64,000 nt of DNA from Shewanella xiamenensis. GTDB lineage: Bacteria > Pseudomonadota > Gammaproteobacteria > Enterobacterales > Shewanellaceae. The notes beneath the pieces are model-generated. The model was not told the origin of the DNA. It saw only the letters and a list, made by a program, of their open reading frames with translations, and searched no databases. The stretch is taken from positions 16,677 to 80,676 of the forward strand of contig NZ_BMOP01000012.1 of assembly GCF_014647135.1 (NCBI RefSeq), written 5' to 3'. The position numbers and the translations under genes are program-made. Of the stretch, positions 26,705 to 36,090 are shown piece after piece; positions within the stretch are counted from its first letter, which is position 1, and each line of letters opens with the position of its first letter.

Positions 26705-27198
26705 TGCGTCGAATTATATCTGTATTACTCGAAAACCAGTCCGGCGCCCTATCCCGTGTTGTCGGCCTCTTTTCCCAGCGCGGTTATAACATTGAAAGCT
26801 TAACCGTGGCGCCGACCGATGATAATACCTTGTCACGTCTTAATATCTCACTGGTTGCAGATGAGAAAGTGCTTGAGCAAATCGAGAAACAACTGCACAA
26901 GTTGGTCGATGTGCTTAAGGTGTCGAATGTTACCGAGTCAGCTTATATTGAGCGGGAACTGGCTCTGGTTAAAGTCCGTGCCCAAGGGGAGCTTAGGGAA
27001 GAAATTAAGCGCACCGCAGATATCTTCCGTGGGCAGATTGTCGATGTCACCGCCAATCTTTACACCATCCAATTGGTGGGCACGACCGAAAAACTCGATG
27101 CCTTTATTCATTCCATGGGTGAAGTGACCAAAGTCGTTGAAGTATCACGCTCGGGCGTTGTCGGCTTAGCTCGCGGCGAAAAAGCGATGAAAGCCTAA
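26704..27198 (+). CDS. ilvH: acetolactate synthase small subunit
   Basis: This is the regulatory subunit that confers valine feedback inhibition and full activity on IlvI. The 164-residue protein has an N-terminal ACT domain (RRIISVLLENQSGALSRVVGLF, with GYNIESLTV) and a C-terminal alpha-beta domain. The ATG at 26704 shares its A with the ilvI stop (TAATG), so translation is coupled. The frame is open to 26677 inside ilvI, but the canonical N-terminus begins MRRIISV. Confidence 0.95.
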   Translation: MRRIISVLLENQSGALSRVVGLFSQRGYNIESLTVAPTDDNTLSRLNISLVADEKVLEQIEKQLHKLVDVLKVSNVTESAYIERELALVKVRAQGELREEIKRTADIFRGQIVDVTANLYTIQLVGTTEKLDAFIHSMGEVTKVVEVSRSGVVGLARGEKAMKA

Positions 27199-27261
27199 AG
27201 AACTTTTATTAAGATAACGCTTAGAAAACATCTCCAATTCGAGCCAGATAAGAGATAACAA

Positions 27262-27293
27262 AAAGGAAGGGGAGCATTTAGCTCCCCTTCCTT
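27262..27293. terminator. strong terminator between ilvH and the Hsp20 gene
   Basis: A perfect 13-bp stem, AAGGAAGGGGAGC with GCTCCCCTTCCTT, encloses an ATTTA loop between convergent genes. On the minus strand it runs on into TTTTGTTATC, so it should serve the Hsp20 gene best. It may act in both directions. Confidence 0.88.
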
Positions 27294-27310
27294 ATCCGCG
27301 CGATGCTGAA

Positions 27311-27760
27311 TTAGGATTGACTATCTAATAAGCGCGAGGTGGTGATTTCAATCTTGCGTGGTTTTAACGCTTCTGGGATCTCACGCACTAAATCAATGTT
27401 CAATAAACCATTCTCTAAGCTGGCACCCAATACAGTCACATAATCCGCCAGTTGGAAGGTGCGCTCAAAACCGCGCTCGGCAATACCTTGGTATAGGTAT
27501 TTACGCTCAGTTTGGCTTTCGGCCTTATTGCCTTTAACCAGTAATTTCTCACCTTCGCTACTGATCTCAAGCTCTTCCATCGAGAATCCTGCCACGGCCA
27601 TCGTAATGCGATAACGATTTTCGCCGAGGAGTTCAATATTATATGGAGGATAACCTGAGTTGCCATTATTCGCGGCAGCATGTTCTGCCATCTGGGCTAA
27701 ACGATCAAAACCAATAGCACTACGGTAAAGAGGAGTTAAATCATAAGTACGCATATTCAT
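27311..27760 (-). CDS. ibpA: small heat shock protein, IbpA/Hsp20 family
   Basis: This is an ATP-independent holdase that binds unfolding proteins and hands them to DnaK and ClpB. The 149-residue protein has the IbpA-type N-terminus ([19 protein letters not shown] from residue 3), an alpha-crystallin domain (about residues 38-128, with [22 protein letters not shown] and [16 protein letters not shown]), and a short C-terminal tail with the R-K-I-E-I anchoring motif. The upstream region holds a sigma-32-type promoter and a ROSE-like RNA thermometer over the start codon, typical of ibpA genes. Confidence 0.93.
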   Translation of the reverse strand: MNMRTYDLTPLYRSAIGFDRLAQMAEHAAANNGNSGYPPYNIELLGENRYRITMAVAGFSMEELEISSEGEKLLVKGNKAESQTERKYLYQGIAERGFERTFQLADYVTVLGASLENGLLNIDLVREIPEALKPRKIEITTSRLLDSQS

Positions 27761-27780
27761 ATCCTTATCTTAAGCAATAT
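27758..27780 (-). promoter_or_regulatory. ROSE-like RNA thermometer of ibpA
   Basis: On the minus strand ATATTGCT pairs with AGGATAT, which contains the Shine-Dalgarno and the first two bases of the ATG. The stem requires the bulged G of the TTGCT element and a U-G pair, exactly the hallmark of ROSE thermometers. The loop is TAAGATA. Heating should open the site and raise translation. The roughly 130-base leader from the sigma-32 promoter leaves room for the upstream ROSE hairpins, which I did not fold. Confidence 0.8.
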
Positions 27781-27894
27781 GGGAAATTGGCGAACGGTTT
27801 TCAGGTTGAAAACACACATTTGTTTCGCCTAAATTAACTTCTGTCCTAACGGCACAGAATCGATTGGGATCCTCATCGAGCGATCCTGCAATAG

Positions 27895-27922
27895 ATATAA
27901 GGATAGGAAAGCGGATTTCAAG
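27895..27922 (-). promoter_or_regulatory. sigma-32 heat-shock promoter of ibpA
   Basis: CTTGAAA at -35 (27916-27922) and CCTTATAT at -10 (27895-27902) are separated by 13 bases. The -35 matches the RpoH consensus fully, and the -10 matches CCCCATNT in six of eight positions. Confidence 0.75.
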
Positions 27923-28009
27923 GAAGAAATTTAAAAAAATTTAAAAACCAAATAAAAATAGTGCATTACAAACACGCCAACGCGATTCCGTTAGCCAATT
28001 CCAGCCAAT

Positions 28010-28031
28010 AAAAAAGGAGCACTAAGGCTCC
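28010..28031 (-). terminator. intrinsic terminator of ndk
   Basis: On the minus strand GGAGC and GCTCC enclose a 6-nt loop and are followed by TTTTTTATT. It lies about 20 bases past the ndk stop. Confidence 0.75.
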
Positions 28032-28052
28032 CTTCTTCGGTCCGCACTCAAA

Positions 28053-28484
28053 TTAACGAGTACGTGGACACAGTTCTTCAGCACTGAAGAAGTAAGCAAT
28101 TTCACGTTCTGCAGATGCTAAAGAATCTGAACCGTGAGCTGCGTTTTCGTCGATGCTTTGAGCGAAATCAGCACGGATAGTACCTGGAGCTGCTTGAGCT
28201 GGGTTAGTTGCACCTAAAATTTCGCGGTGAGCTAAAACAGCGTTTTCGCCTTCTAATACTTGAACCATGATTGGGCCAGAAGTCATGAAAGCAACCAGAG
28301 CGCCGAAGAAGCCACGCTCGCTATGCTCAGCATAGAAACCTTCAGCTTGTTCTTTAGTCAGGTGTAACATTTTAGCTGCAACGATCTTCAGACCAGCAGT
28401 TTCAAAACGGTTGTAGATTGCACCGATGTGGTTTTTAGCAACAGCATCAGGCTTAATGATAGAAAATGTGCGTTCGATCGCCAT
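28053..28484 (-). CDS. ndk: nucleoside diphosphate kinase
   Basis: Ndk balances nucleoside triphosphate pools by transferring the gamma-phosphate through a phospho-histidine. The 143-residue protein has the start [12 protein letters not shown], Lys11 in the P-binding strand, and the active-site NAAHGSDS with His117. Length and motifs are standard. It is monocistronic. Confidence 0.97.
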   Translation of the reverse strand: MAIERTFSIIKPDAVAKNHIGAIYNRFETAGLKIVAAKMLHLTKEQAEGFYAEHSERGFFGALVAFMTSGPIMVQVLEGENAVLAHREILGATNPAQAAPGTIRADFAQSIDENAAHGSDSLASAEREIAYFFSAEELCPRTR

Positions 28485-28621
28485 AACAAGCTTCCTTTGT
28501 CAGCAAGTTTGAAAAAATTCGCGCGGATTATACGAAATTTAAAAAGTAAATCCTATCTTTAAAGCACATAAGTCTGAGATATTGCGCACATTGGCTGGAT
28601 TTGTAACCAGATTGATCACAC

Positions 28622-28656
28622 AAAAAAACGCCAGTTGTCATTTAAGGGCAACTGGC
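28622..28656 (-). terminator. intrinsic terminator of the 55-residue protein gene
   Basis: On the minus strand the stem GCCAGTTG/CAACTGGC (8 bp, 11-nt loop) is followed by GTTTTTTTG. It lies about 60 bases after the stop of the small gene and shows that a transcript ends here. Confidence 0.8.
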
Positions 28657-28716
28657 AATTTATTATCGAGATATCTCTAAGGAGATAAATACAGGAGTAA
28701 GTATTATCAAATTAGC

Positions 28717-28884
28717 TTACTTTCTATTTTTTGCCCAAATTCCTGCCCAAGCAATCAAAGCAACCAAAATAACCGCTGGCGCTAAATCGAGCAAATGATG
28801 GAATAAACCGACACCGCCATGACCAGGATGAGCCCATGCCAACGCGGGTAACAGTGTGAATAACATAGCAAACAAAAGTTTCAT
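28717..28884 (-). CDS. 55-residue His-rich membrane protein with signal peptide
   Basis: This small open frame has an AAGGATG ribosome-binding site 5 bases before its ATG and its own terminator. The N-terminus MKLLFAMLFTLLPALAWA is a signal peptide with an AWA/HP cleavage site. The mature part is only about 37 residues: a His/Gly head (HPGHGGVGLFHH), a hydrophobic span (APAVILVALIAWAGIWA) and a basic tail (KNRK). It should sit in the inner membrane with the His cluster in the periplasm, where it could bind a metal such as copper, nickel or zinc. I know of no characterised family. It lies between ndk and iscX. Confidence 0.7.
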   Translation of the reverse strand: MKLLFAMLFTLLPALAWAHPGHGGVGLFHHLLDLAPAVILVALIAWAGIWAKNRK

Positions 28885-29091
28885 GTGAACATCCTTGCGT
28901 TGCGAGAATAATATTAAGCGGTTAACTGCTTAACCGATAAGTAACAAGGTACGTTATTCAATAAAAAGGAAGTTGATACTGATCAAACTCCGACTAAAAT
29001 CCCATTTCACAGCCAAATAAGCGTGATGAATGTCACACAAATTAGTTTTTTCGTGGACAAGTTGCCGCAACAACAAGGTGAGTAACTGATG

Positions 29092-29289
29092 TTATTTTTC
29101 CTCGATCCAGCATTGTTGAATAGCTTCTAATACCTTTTCATTGCAATGTTTAGGATCGTCATCAAAATCCTCTAGCGCTAACACCCACTCATACAACTCG
29201 GTAAAATGCAGTTTGCGGGGATCAACATCTGAATGTTTTTCTAGTAATTCCAAGGCGATATCTAATGAATCAATCCACTTTAATGACAT
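29092..29289 (-). CDS. iscX: Fe-S assembly protein IscX
   Basis: IscX (YfhJ) is a small acidic protein that binds IscS and iron and modulates cluster assembly. The 65-residue protein has the family pattern SLKWIDSLDIALELL, then HFTELYEWVLALEDFDDDP. The DFDDDP motif and the C-terminal EKVLEAIQQCWIEE helix are diagnostic. The frame is open to 29307, but the ATG at 29289 matches the family start. In E. coli iscX is the last gene of the isc operon after fdx. Here rimK and a strong terminator lie between fdx and iscX. Confidence 0.92.
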   Translation of the reverse strand: MSLKWIDSLDIALELLEKHSDVDPRKLHFTELYEWVLALEDFDDDPKHCNEKVLEAIQQCWIEEK

Positions 29290-29357
29290 CCTCTTTCCCC
29301 TATGCAAACGGACATTTCAACGCATTTCACCTGAGTTTAGCTTAATCACCACTCACT

Positions 29358-30257
29358 TTACGCTTGAGTTGTTTTTTTTGTCTTAATTGCGTTTTTCTCA
29401 ACAAACTCGATTATCGCCCCAGCGACATCCTTAGCTGTAGCACCTTCGATCCCTTCAAGGCCTGGTGAAGAATTCACTTCCATCACTAATGGGCCATGGT
29501 TGGAACGCAATAAATCCACCCCCGCAACGTTCAGGCCCATGGTCTTAGCGGCACGAATAGCCACTGAGCGTTCTTCTGGCGTGAGTTTAACTAAACTCGC
29601 CGTACCACCACGGTGGAGGTTTGAGCGAAATTCCCCAGGCATGGCTTGGCGCTTCATCGCGGCGACTACTTTATCACCAAGGACAAAACAACGAATATCC
29701 GCACCGTTAGCTTCTTTGATATATTCTTGTACCATGATATTAGCCTTTAATCCCATAAAAGCTTCAATCACGCTTTCGGCCGCTTTACGGGTTTCAGCCA
29801 AAACAACGCCAATACCTTGAGTGCCCTCAAGCAATTTAATCACTAGCGGCGCACCACCAACCATATCGATTAAATCAGGAATATCGCTTGGCTTGTTCGC
29901 AAAGCCGGTGATCGGCAAACCAATACCACGACGTGACATCAACTGCATTGAACGCAGCTTATCGCGGGAGCGCGAAATGCCGACAGAATCATTGAGCGCA
30001 TAGACGCCCATCATCTCAAACTGGCGCAATACCGCAGAGCCATAAAAAGTAATTGATGCGCCTATGCGTGGGATCACCGCATCAAAGGGCGGTAATTCTT
30101 CACCACCAATATGAATGCTCGATTGGCGCATATTGATGTTCATATAGCATTCGAGCGGATTAATCACTTTGACTTCGTGACCACGTAATGTCGCAGCCTC
30201 AACGAGTCGCTTTGTGGAATATAGCTCAGGCCCTTGCGATAGGATCGCGATTCTCAT
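29358..30257 (-). CDS. rimK: alpha-L-glutamate ligase RimK
   Basis: RimK is an ATP-grasp ligase that adds glutamate residues to the C-terminus of ribosomal protein S6, and also makes poly-glutamate. The 299-residue protein has the RimK N-terminus ([21 protein letters not shown]), the ATP-grasp core near residues 135-150 ([20 protein letters not shown]), and the ATP-binding MVQEYI. A C-terminal [14 protein letters not shown] holds the metal-binding Glu and Asn. The ATG at 30257 has GGAG upstream and fits family length. It sits 68 bases upstream of iscX in the same direction, so the two may share a transcript. Confidence 0.93.
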   Translation of the reverse strand: MRIAILSQGPELYSTKRLVEAATLRGHEVKVINPLECYMNINMRQSSIHIGGEELPPFDAVIPRIGASITFYGSAVLRQFEMMGVYALNDSVGISRSRDKLRSMQLMSRRGIGLPITGFANKPSDIPDLIDMVGGAPLVIKLLEGTQGIGVVLAETRKAAESVIEAFMGLKANIMVQEYIKEANGADIRCFVLGDKVVAAMKRQAMPGEFRSNLHRGGTASLVKLTPEERSVAIRAAKTMGLNVAGVDLLRSNHGPLVMEVNSSPGLEGIEGATAKDVAGAIIEFVEKNAIKTKKTTQA

Positions 30258-30358
30258 TCTGGTCTCCGACAACCATTTCATTTTGAGCGCATAATACGCT
30301 TGCTTAAGGATAAATCAATCATGGCTATTATTGCTTGCGCAAATGCTAGTCTACAAAA

Positions 30359-30391
30359 GCCAAAAACCAGTCACTAGGACTGGTTTTTGGC
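30359..30391 (-). terminator. strong terminator ending the isc operon
   Basis: A perfect 14-bp stem, GCCAAAAACCAGTC with GACTGGTTTTTGGC, encloses a 5-nt loop just after the fdx stop. On the minus strand TTTTG follows. It separates rimK-iscX from the isc genes. Confidence 0.9.
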
Positions 30392-30411
30392 GATTTCAGC
30401 ACAAAAGTGAC

Positions 30412-30747
30412 TTAGCCTTCGCTCACCATATTGACAGTGTATTTAGGCATTTCAATCACCAAATCGCAATCTACCACTTTAGCCTGACAGGATAAGCGGC
30501 TCTCAGGCTCGAGTCCCCAAGCTTTATCAAGCATATCGTCTTCAAGTTCATCACTTGGCTCTAGCTCATCAAATCCTTCACGCACAATGCAATGGCACGT
30601 AGTGCAAGCACAGGATTTTTCACAGGCATGTTCGATATTGATGCCATTGCGCAGCGCCACATCGAGAATCGTTTCACCTACTTCAGCTTCCAACACTGCG
30701 CCATCGGGACACAACTCAGCATGGGGAAGAAAGACTAACTGGGGCAT
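30412..30747 (-). CDS. fdx: ISC-type [2Fe-2S] ferredoxin
   Basis: Fdx supplies electrons during Fe-S cluster assembly on IscU. The 111-residue protein has the adrenodoxin-type ligands Cys42, Cys48, Cys51 and Cys87, in CEKSCACTTCHC and RLSCQA. An extra pair of Cys in the loop is as in E. coli. Acidic segments (DELEPSDELEDD) mediate partner docking. The ATG at 30747 is preferred over the GTG one codon upstream, with AGGTGA at the right distance. It is 8 bases after hscA. Confidence 0.96.
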   Translation of the reverse strand: MPQLVFLPHAELCPDGAVLEAEVGETILDVALRNGINIEHACEKSCACTTCHCIVREGFDELEPSDELEDDMLDKAWGLEPESRLSCQAKVVDCDLVIEMPKYTVNMVSEG

Positions 30748-30755
30748 CACATCAC

Positions 30756-32618
30756 CTATATCTTGTCAATTGACTGACCTTTAAAGGCCACTCGAATAGA
30801 ATTATCCATACGTTTTGCGGCAAAATCTTGAGTATGTTCATCAAGAGTTTCGATCGCATTTTTAATTGCATCAGCATCATCACCGCCAGCGACGTGAACC
30901 AGCTCTGCCATCACAGTATCAATCTGCTGACGCTCATCGCTTGTGAGTAAGTCACCATCTTTAGAGAGCGCCGCATTCAAGGACTCAAGCACCCTCGCCG
31001 CCTCAACTTGCTGCTCAGCCAGCATACGGCGGCTGATATCTTCTTTAGCATGCTTCATCGAGTCTTTGAGCATAGTCGCGATCTCAGTATCCGATAAACC
31101 AAACGAAGGCTTGACCTGAATGCTCGATTGCACGCCAGTGGATTTCTCCATGGCCGTCACACTTAATAATCCATCAGCATCCACTTGGAAGGTCACCCGG
31201 ATATGGGCAGCTCCTGCCGCTAACGGTGGAATACCTTTTAAAGTGAAGCGTGCTAGAGAGCGACAATCGTCAACTAACTCGCGCTCACCCTGCACGACAT
31301 GGAACGCCATCGCCGTTTGCCCATCCTTGAAGGTGGTAAACTCTTGGGCGCGTGCCACGGGGATAGTCGTGTTACGAGACACCACTTTCTCCACTAAACC
31401 GCCCATGGTTTCAATCCCTAACGACAAGGGGATCACATCGAGCAGTAATAATTCAGATTCGGGTTTGTTACCAACCAAAATATCAGCCTGAATCGCCGCG
31501 CCAATGGCGACAACACGGTCAGGATCGATTGAAGTTAATGGCGCTTTACCAAAAAAGGCTTCAACTTGCTCACGTACTAAAGGCACGCGGGTAGAGCCGC
31601 CAACCATGACGGTTTCAAGCACTTCATCAGCCGTTACGCCCGCATCACGTAGGGTGCGGCGACAACTTGCGATGGTTTTCTTCACAAGCGCAGCGATGAG
31701 GCTCTCAAATTGCGCCTTAGTAACCACTTGTTTGAGCACCGAACCATCGGCAAGGGTAAGACTAGCCTCAGTATCACTCGAATCGGTTAAGGCTTCTTTC
31801 ACCCTGCGTGCTTCAATCAATAGCTGGCGACTTAACTGAGAGTCGATATCAGTCAGTTGCCACACTTGTTGCATATGTGCTTGTAAAAGATGATCAAAAT
31901 CATCACCACCGAGCGCCGAATCGCCCCCCGTAGCCAGTACTTCAAATACGCCACGGTTTAAACGCAAAATAGAAATATCAAAGGTGCCGCCACCGAGATC
32001 GTAAATGGCGATAACACCTTCTTGCTTAGAGTCTAAGCCATAGGCAATCGCAGCCGCAGTGGGTTCATTTAATAGGCGTAAAACATTAATACCCAATAAC
32101 GATGCTGCATCCTTAGTTCCCTGACGCTGGGCATCATCGAAATACGCAGGCACAGTGATCACTGCGCCTTGCAGCTCACCGCCAAGGGTTTTTTCGGCGC
32201 GCTCAATTAGGGGACGTAAAATTTCGGCAGAAACTTGCACCGGATTCACTCGACCTTGGGGCGTCACAAACAGCGGTAAACCATTTTCACTGGCTTCGAA
32301 TTGATATGGGAAAGATTGCTCACCAGCTTGGATGTCCGCAAGACTACGCCCCATGAAACGTTTAACGGAAACGATAGTGTTTTTAGGATCCTGCGCTGAA
32401 CTTAACGCCGCCACATAACCCACTTCAATTCCATCATGAGTGTAACGAACTATCGAAGGTAAAGAATGCTGTCCGTTTTCATCAGGCAAGGTTGCCGTTA
32501 CGCCACTGCGTACAGCAGCCACAAGTGAATTGGTTGTACCTAAATCGATGCCAACGGCAAGTCTATGTTGGTGCGGCGCGGCACTTTGTCCGGGCTCAGC
32601 AATCTGCAAAAGGGCCAT
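30756..32618 (-). CDS. hscA: Fe-S cluster chaperone HscA
   Basis: HscA is the specialised Hsp70 that, with HscB, drives cluster transfer from IscU. The 620-residue protein has the Hsp70 ATPase N-domain ([19 protein letters not shown] from about residue 22) with ATP-binding loops [15 protein letters not shown] and [11 protein letters not shown] substrate domain begins with [18 protein letters not shown]. It recognises the LPPVK motif that is present in the IscU encoded two genes upstream. The order hscB-hscA-fdx is standard. Confidence 0.96.
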   Translation of the reverse strand: MALLQIAEPGQSAAPHQHRLAVGIDLGTTNSLVAAVRSGVTATLPDENGQHSLPSIVRYTHDGIEVGYVAALSSAQDPKNTIVSVKRFMGRSLADIQAGEQSFPYQFEASENGLPLFVTPQGRVNPVQVSAEILRPLIERAEKTLGGELQGAVITVPAYFDDAQRQGTKDAASLLGINVLRLLNEPTAAAIAYGLDSKQEGVIAIYDLGGGTFDISILRLNRGVFEVLATGGDSALGGDDFDHLLQAHMQQVWQLTDIDSQLSRQLLIEARRVKEALTDSSDTEASLTLADGSVLKQVVTKAQFESLIAALVKKTIASCRRTLRDAGVTADEVLETVMVGGSTRVPLVREQVEAFFGKAPLTSIDPDRVVAIGAAIQADILVGNKPESELLLLDVIPLSLGIETMGGLVEKVVSRNTTIPVARAQEFTTFKDGQTAMAFHVVQGERELVDDCRSLARFTLKGIPPLAAGAAHIRVTFQVDADGLLSVTAMEKSTGVQSSIQVKPSFGLSDTEIATMLKDSMKHAKEDISRRMLAEQQVEAARVLESLNAALSKDGDLLTSDERQQIDTVMAELVHVAGGDDADAIKNAIETLDEHTQDFAAKRMDNSIRVAFKGQSIDKI

Positions 32619-32685
32619 ATGTATCCAACTTAGTAACGCCGACTCAAATCAATCGGAATCGGCAAAATAACTGCAATAAGAAAAA

Positions 32686-33210
32686 TTAATCGAGCAACGC
32701 GTCTTCGATACGCGTCAGTTCATCGTGTAATTTTGCCATAAATTTAAGTTTGCGAACTTGATCTGCCGCTAGCAAGGCGTCTTCGTCACGGCCACTGCTC
32801 AGCTGTGAAGCCAATACTTTATTCAACTGAGCGCGGTAAGTCGCAAAAGAATCGTACAGTTCATCAATGCTGGCTTGGGGATCGGCGCTATCACGAATAT
32901 CTTCAAGTGCTTCACGCCATTCCATCTGCTGCATTAAAAATGCAGTATCTTTCACTGTCGTGGTCTCATGACTTAAATCAATACCACGCAGGGAGAGCAT
33001 ATGCTCAGCACGGCGGATGGGGTCTTTTAGGGTTTGATAACCGTCGTTGACTTGTGCGGTGCGTTGCACCGACAACAACCGTTGTTGCTCGGTATCATTG
33101 GCAAACTTATCGGGATGAACCGCACGTTGCAGGTCGCGGTAGCGTTCTGCAAGCAATGCGGTGTCAATATCGAAGGTAGGAGAAAACTTAAACAGCTCGA
33201 AATAATTCAT
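32686..33210 (-). CDS. hscB: Fe-S cluster co-chaperone HscB
   Basis: HscB is a J-domain protein that delivers IscU to HscA and stimulates its ATPase. In the 174-residue protein the J-domain has HPD at residues 32-34 (AVHPDKF), and a C-terminal three-helix bundle that binds IscU follows. It lacks the Cys-rich N-terminal domain of eukaryotic HSCB, as expected for bacteria. It lies 15 bases after iscA. Confidence 0.96.
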   Translation of the reverse strand: MNYFELFKFSPTFDIDTALLAERYRDLQRAVHPDKFANDTEQQRLLSVQRTAQVNDGYQTLKDPIRRAEHMLSLRGIDLSHETTTVKDTAFLMQQMEWREALEDIRDSADPQASIDELYDSFATYRAQLNKVLASQLSSGRDEDALLAADQVRKLKFMAKLHDELTRIEDALLD

Positions 33211-33225
33211 GCGTCAATTCGGCAA

Positions 33226-33549
33226 TTAAACAGTGAAACTCTCACCGCAACCGCACTCACCTTTTGCGTTCGGGTTGTTAAATTGGAAACCTTCGTTCAG
33301 TCCTTCTTTAACAAAATCCAATTCAATGCCCTGAAGATAGATAAAGCTTTTCGCATCAATAATGATTTTTACACCATCAATATCATATACTTCATCGTCA
33401 TCGTTCAGTGCATCAACAAACTCAAGCACATAAGCCATACCTGAACAGCCTGACGTCTTTAAGCCGAGGCGCAGACCAATGCCCTTGCCTCGATTTGCTA
33501 AGAAAGACCTGACGCGTTCAGTTGCCGCTGGGGTCATTGTAATTGCCAT
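33226..33549 (-). CDS. iscA: A-type Fe-S carrier IscA
   Basis: IscA carries iron or clusters, especially for [4Fe-4S] maturation. The 107-residue protein has the three invariant cysteines, Cys35 in SGCSGMAY and Cys99/Cys101 in GECGCGESF. It lies in the isc operon 14 bases after iscU. Confidence 0.96.
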   Translation of the reverse strand: MAITMTPAATERVRSFLANRGKGIGLRLGLKTSGCSGMAYVLEFVDALNDDDEVYDIDGVKIIIDAKSFIYLQGIELDFVKEGLNEGFQFNNPNAKGECGCGESFTV

Positions 33550-33563
33550 CTTAACTCCAGATG

Positions 33564-33947
33564 TTACTTAGCTTGTTTAGATTTGTACTCGTCAATCGCC
33601 GCTTTAATGGCGTCTTCAGCCAAAATAGAACAGTGGATTTTTACGGGTGGCAGAGCTAACTCTTCAGCTATATCAGTGTTTTTGATCGCCGCAGCTTGCT
33701 CAATTGTCTTGCCTTTAACCCACTCAGTGACCAGTGAGCTTGATGCAATCGCACTACCACAACCATAGGTTTTGAACTTAGCATCTTCGATAATGCCGTC
33801 AGCACCGATTTTCAGTTGTAACTTCATCACGTCACCGCAAGCTGGTGCACCCACCATACCGGTTACGACTGAAGGATCGTTTTTATCGAAAGAACCAACG
33901 TTACGTGGGTTCTCGTAATGATCTATCACTTTTTCACTGTAAGCCAT
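33564..33947 (-). CDS. iscU: Fe-S scaffold protein IscU
   Basis: IscU is the scaffold on which [2Fe-2S] clusters are built from IscS sulfur. The 127-residue protein has ligands Cys37, Asp39, Cys63 and Cys106. The HscA-recognition sequence LPPVK is at residues 99-103. Everything matches the gammaproteobacterial form. It lies 37 bases after iscS. Confidence 0.97.
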   Translation of the reverse strand: MAYSEKVIDHYENPRNVGSFDKNDPSVVTGMVGAPACGDVMKLQLKIGADGIIEDAKFKTYGCGSAIASSSLVTEWVKGKTIEQAAAIKNTDIAEELALPPVKIHCSILAEDAIKAAIDEYKSKQAK

Positions 33948-33984
33948 GATACTGCTCCAAAATTATCTATTGTCATTAGTCGAA

Positions 33985-35199
33985 TTAATGATGGGCCCAC
34001 TGCACCTGATTCAGGTCGATGCCATCTTTAAACATTTCCCACAATGGAGACATTTCTCTTAATTTATCAATAGATTGAGTAATAACTTCAATAGCGTGGT
34101 CGATTTCTTCTTCGGTGGTAAAACGGCCGATAGAGAAACGAATCGAGCTATGCGCCATTTCATCATTTAAGCCCAGTGCACGTAACACGTAGCTCGGTTC
34201 TAAACTGGCTGAGGTACAAGCCGAACCCGATGAAACCGCTAAATCTTTTAAGGCCATCATCAGTGACTCACCTTCAACATAGTTGAAACTAACGTTGAGA
34301 CTGCCACTCACACGCTGAGTCATATCACCGTTGATATAGGTTTCTTCAATGTGTTTAATGCCATTCCATAATTTGTCACGCAGCTTAGCAATACGCGCGT
34401 CATCTGTTGCCATTTCAGCTTTTGCAATCGCCGCAGCTTCACCTAAACCGACGATTTGGTGAGTTGGCAGAGTACCACTACGCATACCCCGCTCATGACC
34501 ACCACCGTGCATTTGCGCTTCTAAGCGGATACGAGGTTTACGACGAACATACAAGGCACCAATCCCTTTAGGACCATACATTTTGTGGCCAGAAATGGAG
34601 ATCAGATCTACTTTAGTGCGTTGCACATCAATCGGTACTTTACCAGCACTTTGCGCCGCATCCATATGGAAAATAATGCCTTTTGAACGGCATAACTCAC
34701 CGATTGCATCGATATCGTGGATCACACCGATTTCGTTGTTGACGTGCATAATGCTGACGAGAATAGTGTCGTCACGCATTGCCGCTTCTAAGCGCGCCAT
34801 CGGAATAATGCCGTTAGATTCTGGTTCTAAATAGGTGACTTCAAAACCTTCACGTTCAAGTTGACGGCAAGTATCTAACACAGCTTTGTGTTCAGTCTTA
34901 CTGGTGATAATGTGCTTGCCTTTCTTATTGTAGAAATGCGCAACGCCTTTAATGGCGAGGTTATTCGACTCAGTTGCACCAGAGGTAAACACGATTTCAC
35001 GGTGATCTGCATTGATAAGATCAGCCACTTGGTTGCGAGCGACATCTACCGCTTCTTCAGCTTGCCAACCATAACGGTGAGAACGTGATGCTGGGTTACC
35101 GAAAATGCCATCCATCGTCATGTATTGGAACATTTTTTCCGCAACTCGCGGATCAACAGGCGTGGTGGCGGCATAATCTAAATAGATAGGAAGCTTCAT
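33985..35199 (-). CDS. iscS: cysteine desulfurase IscS
   Basis: IscS is a PLP enzyme that takes sulfur from cysteine for Fe-S clusters, thiamine, biotin and tRNA thiolation. The 404-residue protein has the PLP lysine in [12 protein letters not shown] and the persulfide-forming Cys in [20 protein letters not shown]. The C-terminal IscU-docking end is present. The start is [16 protein letters not shown]. Confidence 0.97.
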   Translation of the reverse strand: MKLPIYLDYAATTPVDPRVAEKMFQYMTMDGIFGNPASRSHRYGWQAEEAVDVARNQVADLINADHREIVFTSGATESNNLAIKGVAHFYNKKGKHIITSKTEHKAVLDTCRQLEREGFEVTYLEPESNGIIPMARLEAAMRDDTILVSIMHVNNEIGVIHDIDAIGELCRSKGIIFHMDAAQSAGKVPIDVQRTKVDLISISGHKMYGPKGIGALYVRRKPRIRLEAQMHGGGHERGMRSGTLPTHQIVGLGEAAAIAKAEMATDDARIAKLRDKLWNGIKHIEETYINGDMTQRVSGSLNVSFNYVEGESLMMALKDLAVSSGSACTSASLEPSYVLRALGLNDEMAHSSIRFSIGRFTTEEEIDHAIEVITQSIDKLREMSPLWEMFKDGIDLNQVQWAHH

Positions 35200-35277
35200 A
35201 ACACACTCCGTACTTAGCAGTCTCTGCCGAGGCTACATACAACGTACAAAAATAATTTTTATCGTATAACAAAAAGC

Positions 35278-35739
35278 CTATAAGCTGACTCTTTGCTCCT
35301 TTTGCATAGTGTCTTGCTTAAGCGAAATAAATTGCACATCTCGTTTCTGCATTAAGCCCGCAAGACTGATACCATCTAAAAAATCTGAAATTTGTTTGCT
35401 TAAATCGCCCCAAAGCGAGTGCGTTAAGCAGCGAGTTCCACTCTGGCAATTGCCTAATCCTTGACAACGAGTCGCATCGACAGACTCGTCAACGGCATGA
35501 ACCACCATGCCAACAGAAATATCATTTGCCTCTAGGCCTAAACGGTAACCACCACCAGGACCACGGACACTTGCCACTAGGCCATGTTTGCGTAACTTTG
35601 CGAAGAGTTGTTCCAGATAGGAAAGCGAAATCCCTTGTCTTTCAGAGATATCCGCCAAGGGAACTGGTCCTGAAGCTGAGTGGATAGCCACATCAAGCAT
35701 TGCGGTTACTGCATAACGACCTTTAGATGTAAGTTTCAT
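35278..35739 (-). CDS. iscR: Fe-S-responsive regulator IscR
   Basis: IscR is an Rrf2-type repressor whose [2Fe-2S] form shuts off the isc operon when clusters are plentiful. The 153-residue protein has a winged helix with recognition region [18 protein letters not shown]. Cluster ligands Cys92, Cys98 and Cys104 are in [14 protein letters not shown], at the same positions as in E. coli. The frame is open to 35748, but [11 protein letters not shown] at 35739 is the canonical start. Two IscR-type sites lie 40-90 bases upstream, so autoregulation is well supported. Confidence 0.95.
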   Translation of the reverse strand: MKLTSKGRYAVTAMLDVAIHSASGPVPLADISERQGISLSYLEQLFAKLRKHGLVASVRGPGGGYRLGLEANDISVGMVVHAVDESVDATRCQGLGNCQSGTRCLTHSLWGDLSKQISDFLDGISLAGLMQKRDVQFISLKQDTMQKEQRVSL

Positions 35740-35771
35740 AACTACCATAGCTCCCGAACAGGTATGGAGCT

Positions 35772-35800
35772 ATTTCAACATACCCGAGTAAATCAGTCAA
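35772..35800 (-). promoter_or_regulatory. isc operon promoter
   Basis: The -35 TTGACT (35795-35800) lies inside the first IscR site. A -10-like TGAAAT (35772-35777) follows at 17-base spacing. The weak -10 and the overlap fit a repressed promoter. Confidence 0.55.
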
Positions 35801-35804
35801 GTAT
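35780..35804 (-). promoter_or_regulatory. IscR type 1 binding site, proximal
   Basis: Read on the minus strand, this 25-base site begins ATACTTGACTGATTT and ends TACTCGGGTAT. It matches the known type 1 IscR consensus in 24 of 25 positions by my count. It overlaps the -35 element. Confidence 0.85.
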
Positions 35805-35829
35805 AAAACCGAGTAAAACACTCAAGTAT
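35805..35829 (-). promoter_or_regulatory. IscR type 1 binding site, distal
   Basis: This site directly abuts the proximal one, reads ATACTTGAGTGTTTT then ACTCGG on the minus strand, and matches the consensus in about 21 of 25 positions. Tandem sites also occur at the E. coli isc promoter. Confidence 0.7.
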
Positions 35830-36090
35830 TTAAGCGTGCCGTTAACCAATACCCTTTCATCTTGGTGGGGTATTTAACCTTTTTCTGCCCTAAGATTCAA
35901 TGCCAAAGGGGCAATTAATCACCCAAATTGGCCTGATATCGGGATCTAACGCACTATCTTGAAATGAAAGCAGAGCACGCATGCCCAAAGTGTTCAAAAG
36001 CTATGCAATGGGATTTGCACTATCGAAATAAAAGCGTTAGCAGAGTGGTGACACTCTAATGAAATTGCTTCTACTCTACTATTTTCAGGA

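Larger units (their letters stand above)
35740..36090. other. intergenic region iscR / cysE
   Basis: These 351 bases carry the isc promoter and the two IscR sites at 35772-35829. The remainder, 35830-36090, shows no gene, terminator with a T run, or repeat that I can support. iscR and cysE lie on the same strand. Confidence 0.5.

Noticed and set aside
33034-33444. 136-codon plus-strand open frame
   Set aside because: It lies opposite hscB and iscA, both unambiguous, so it is an antisense shadow.
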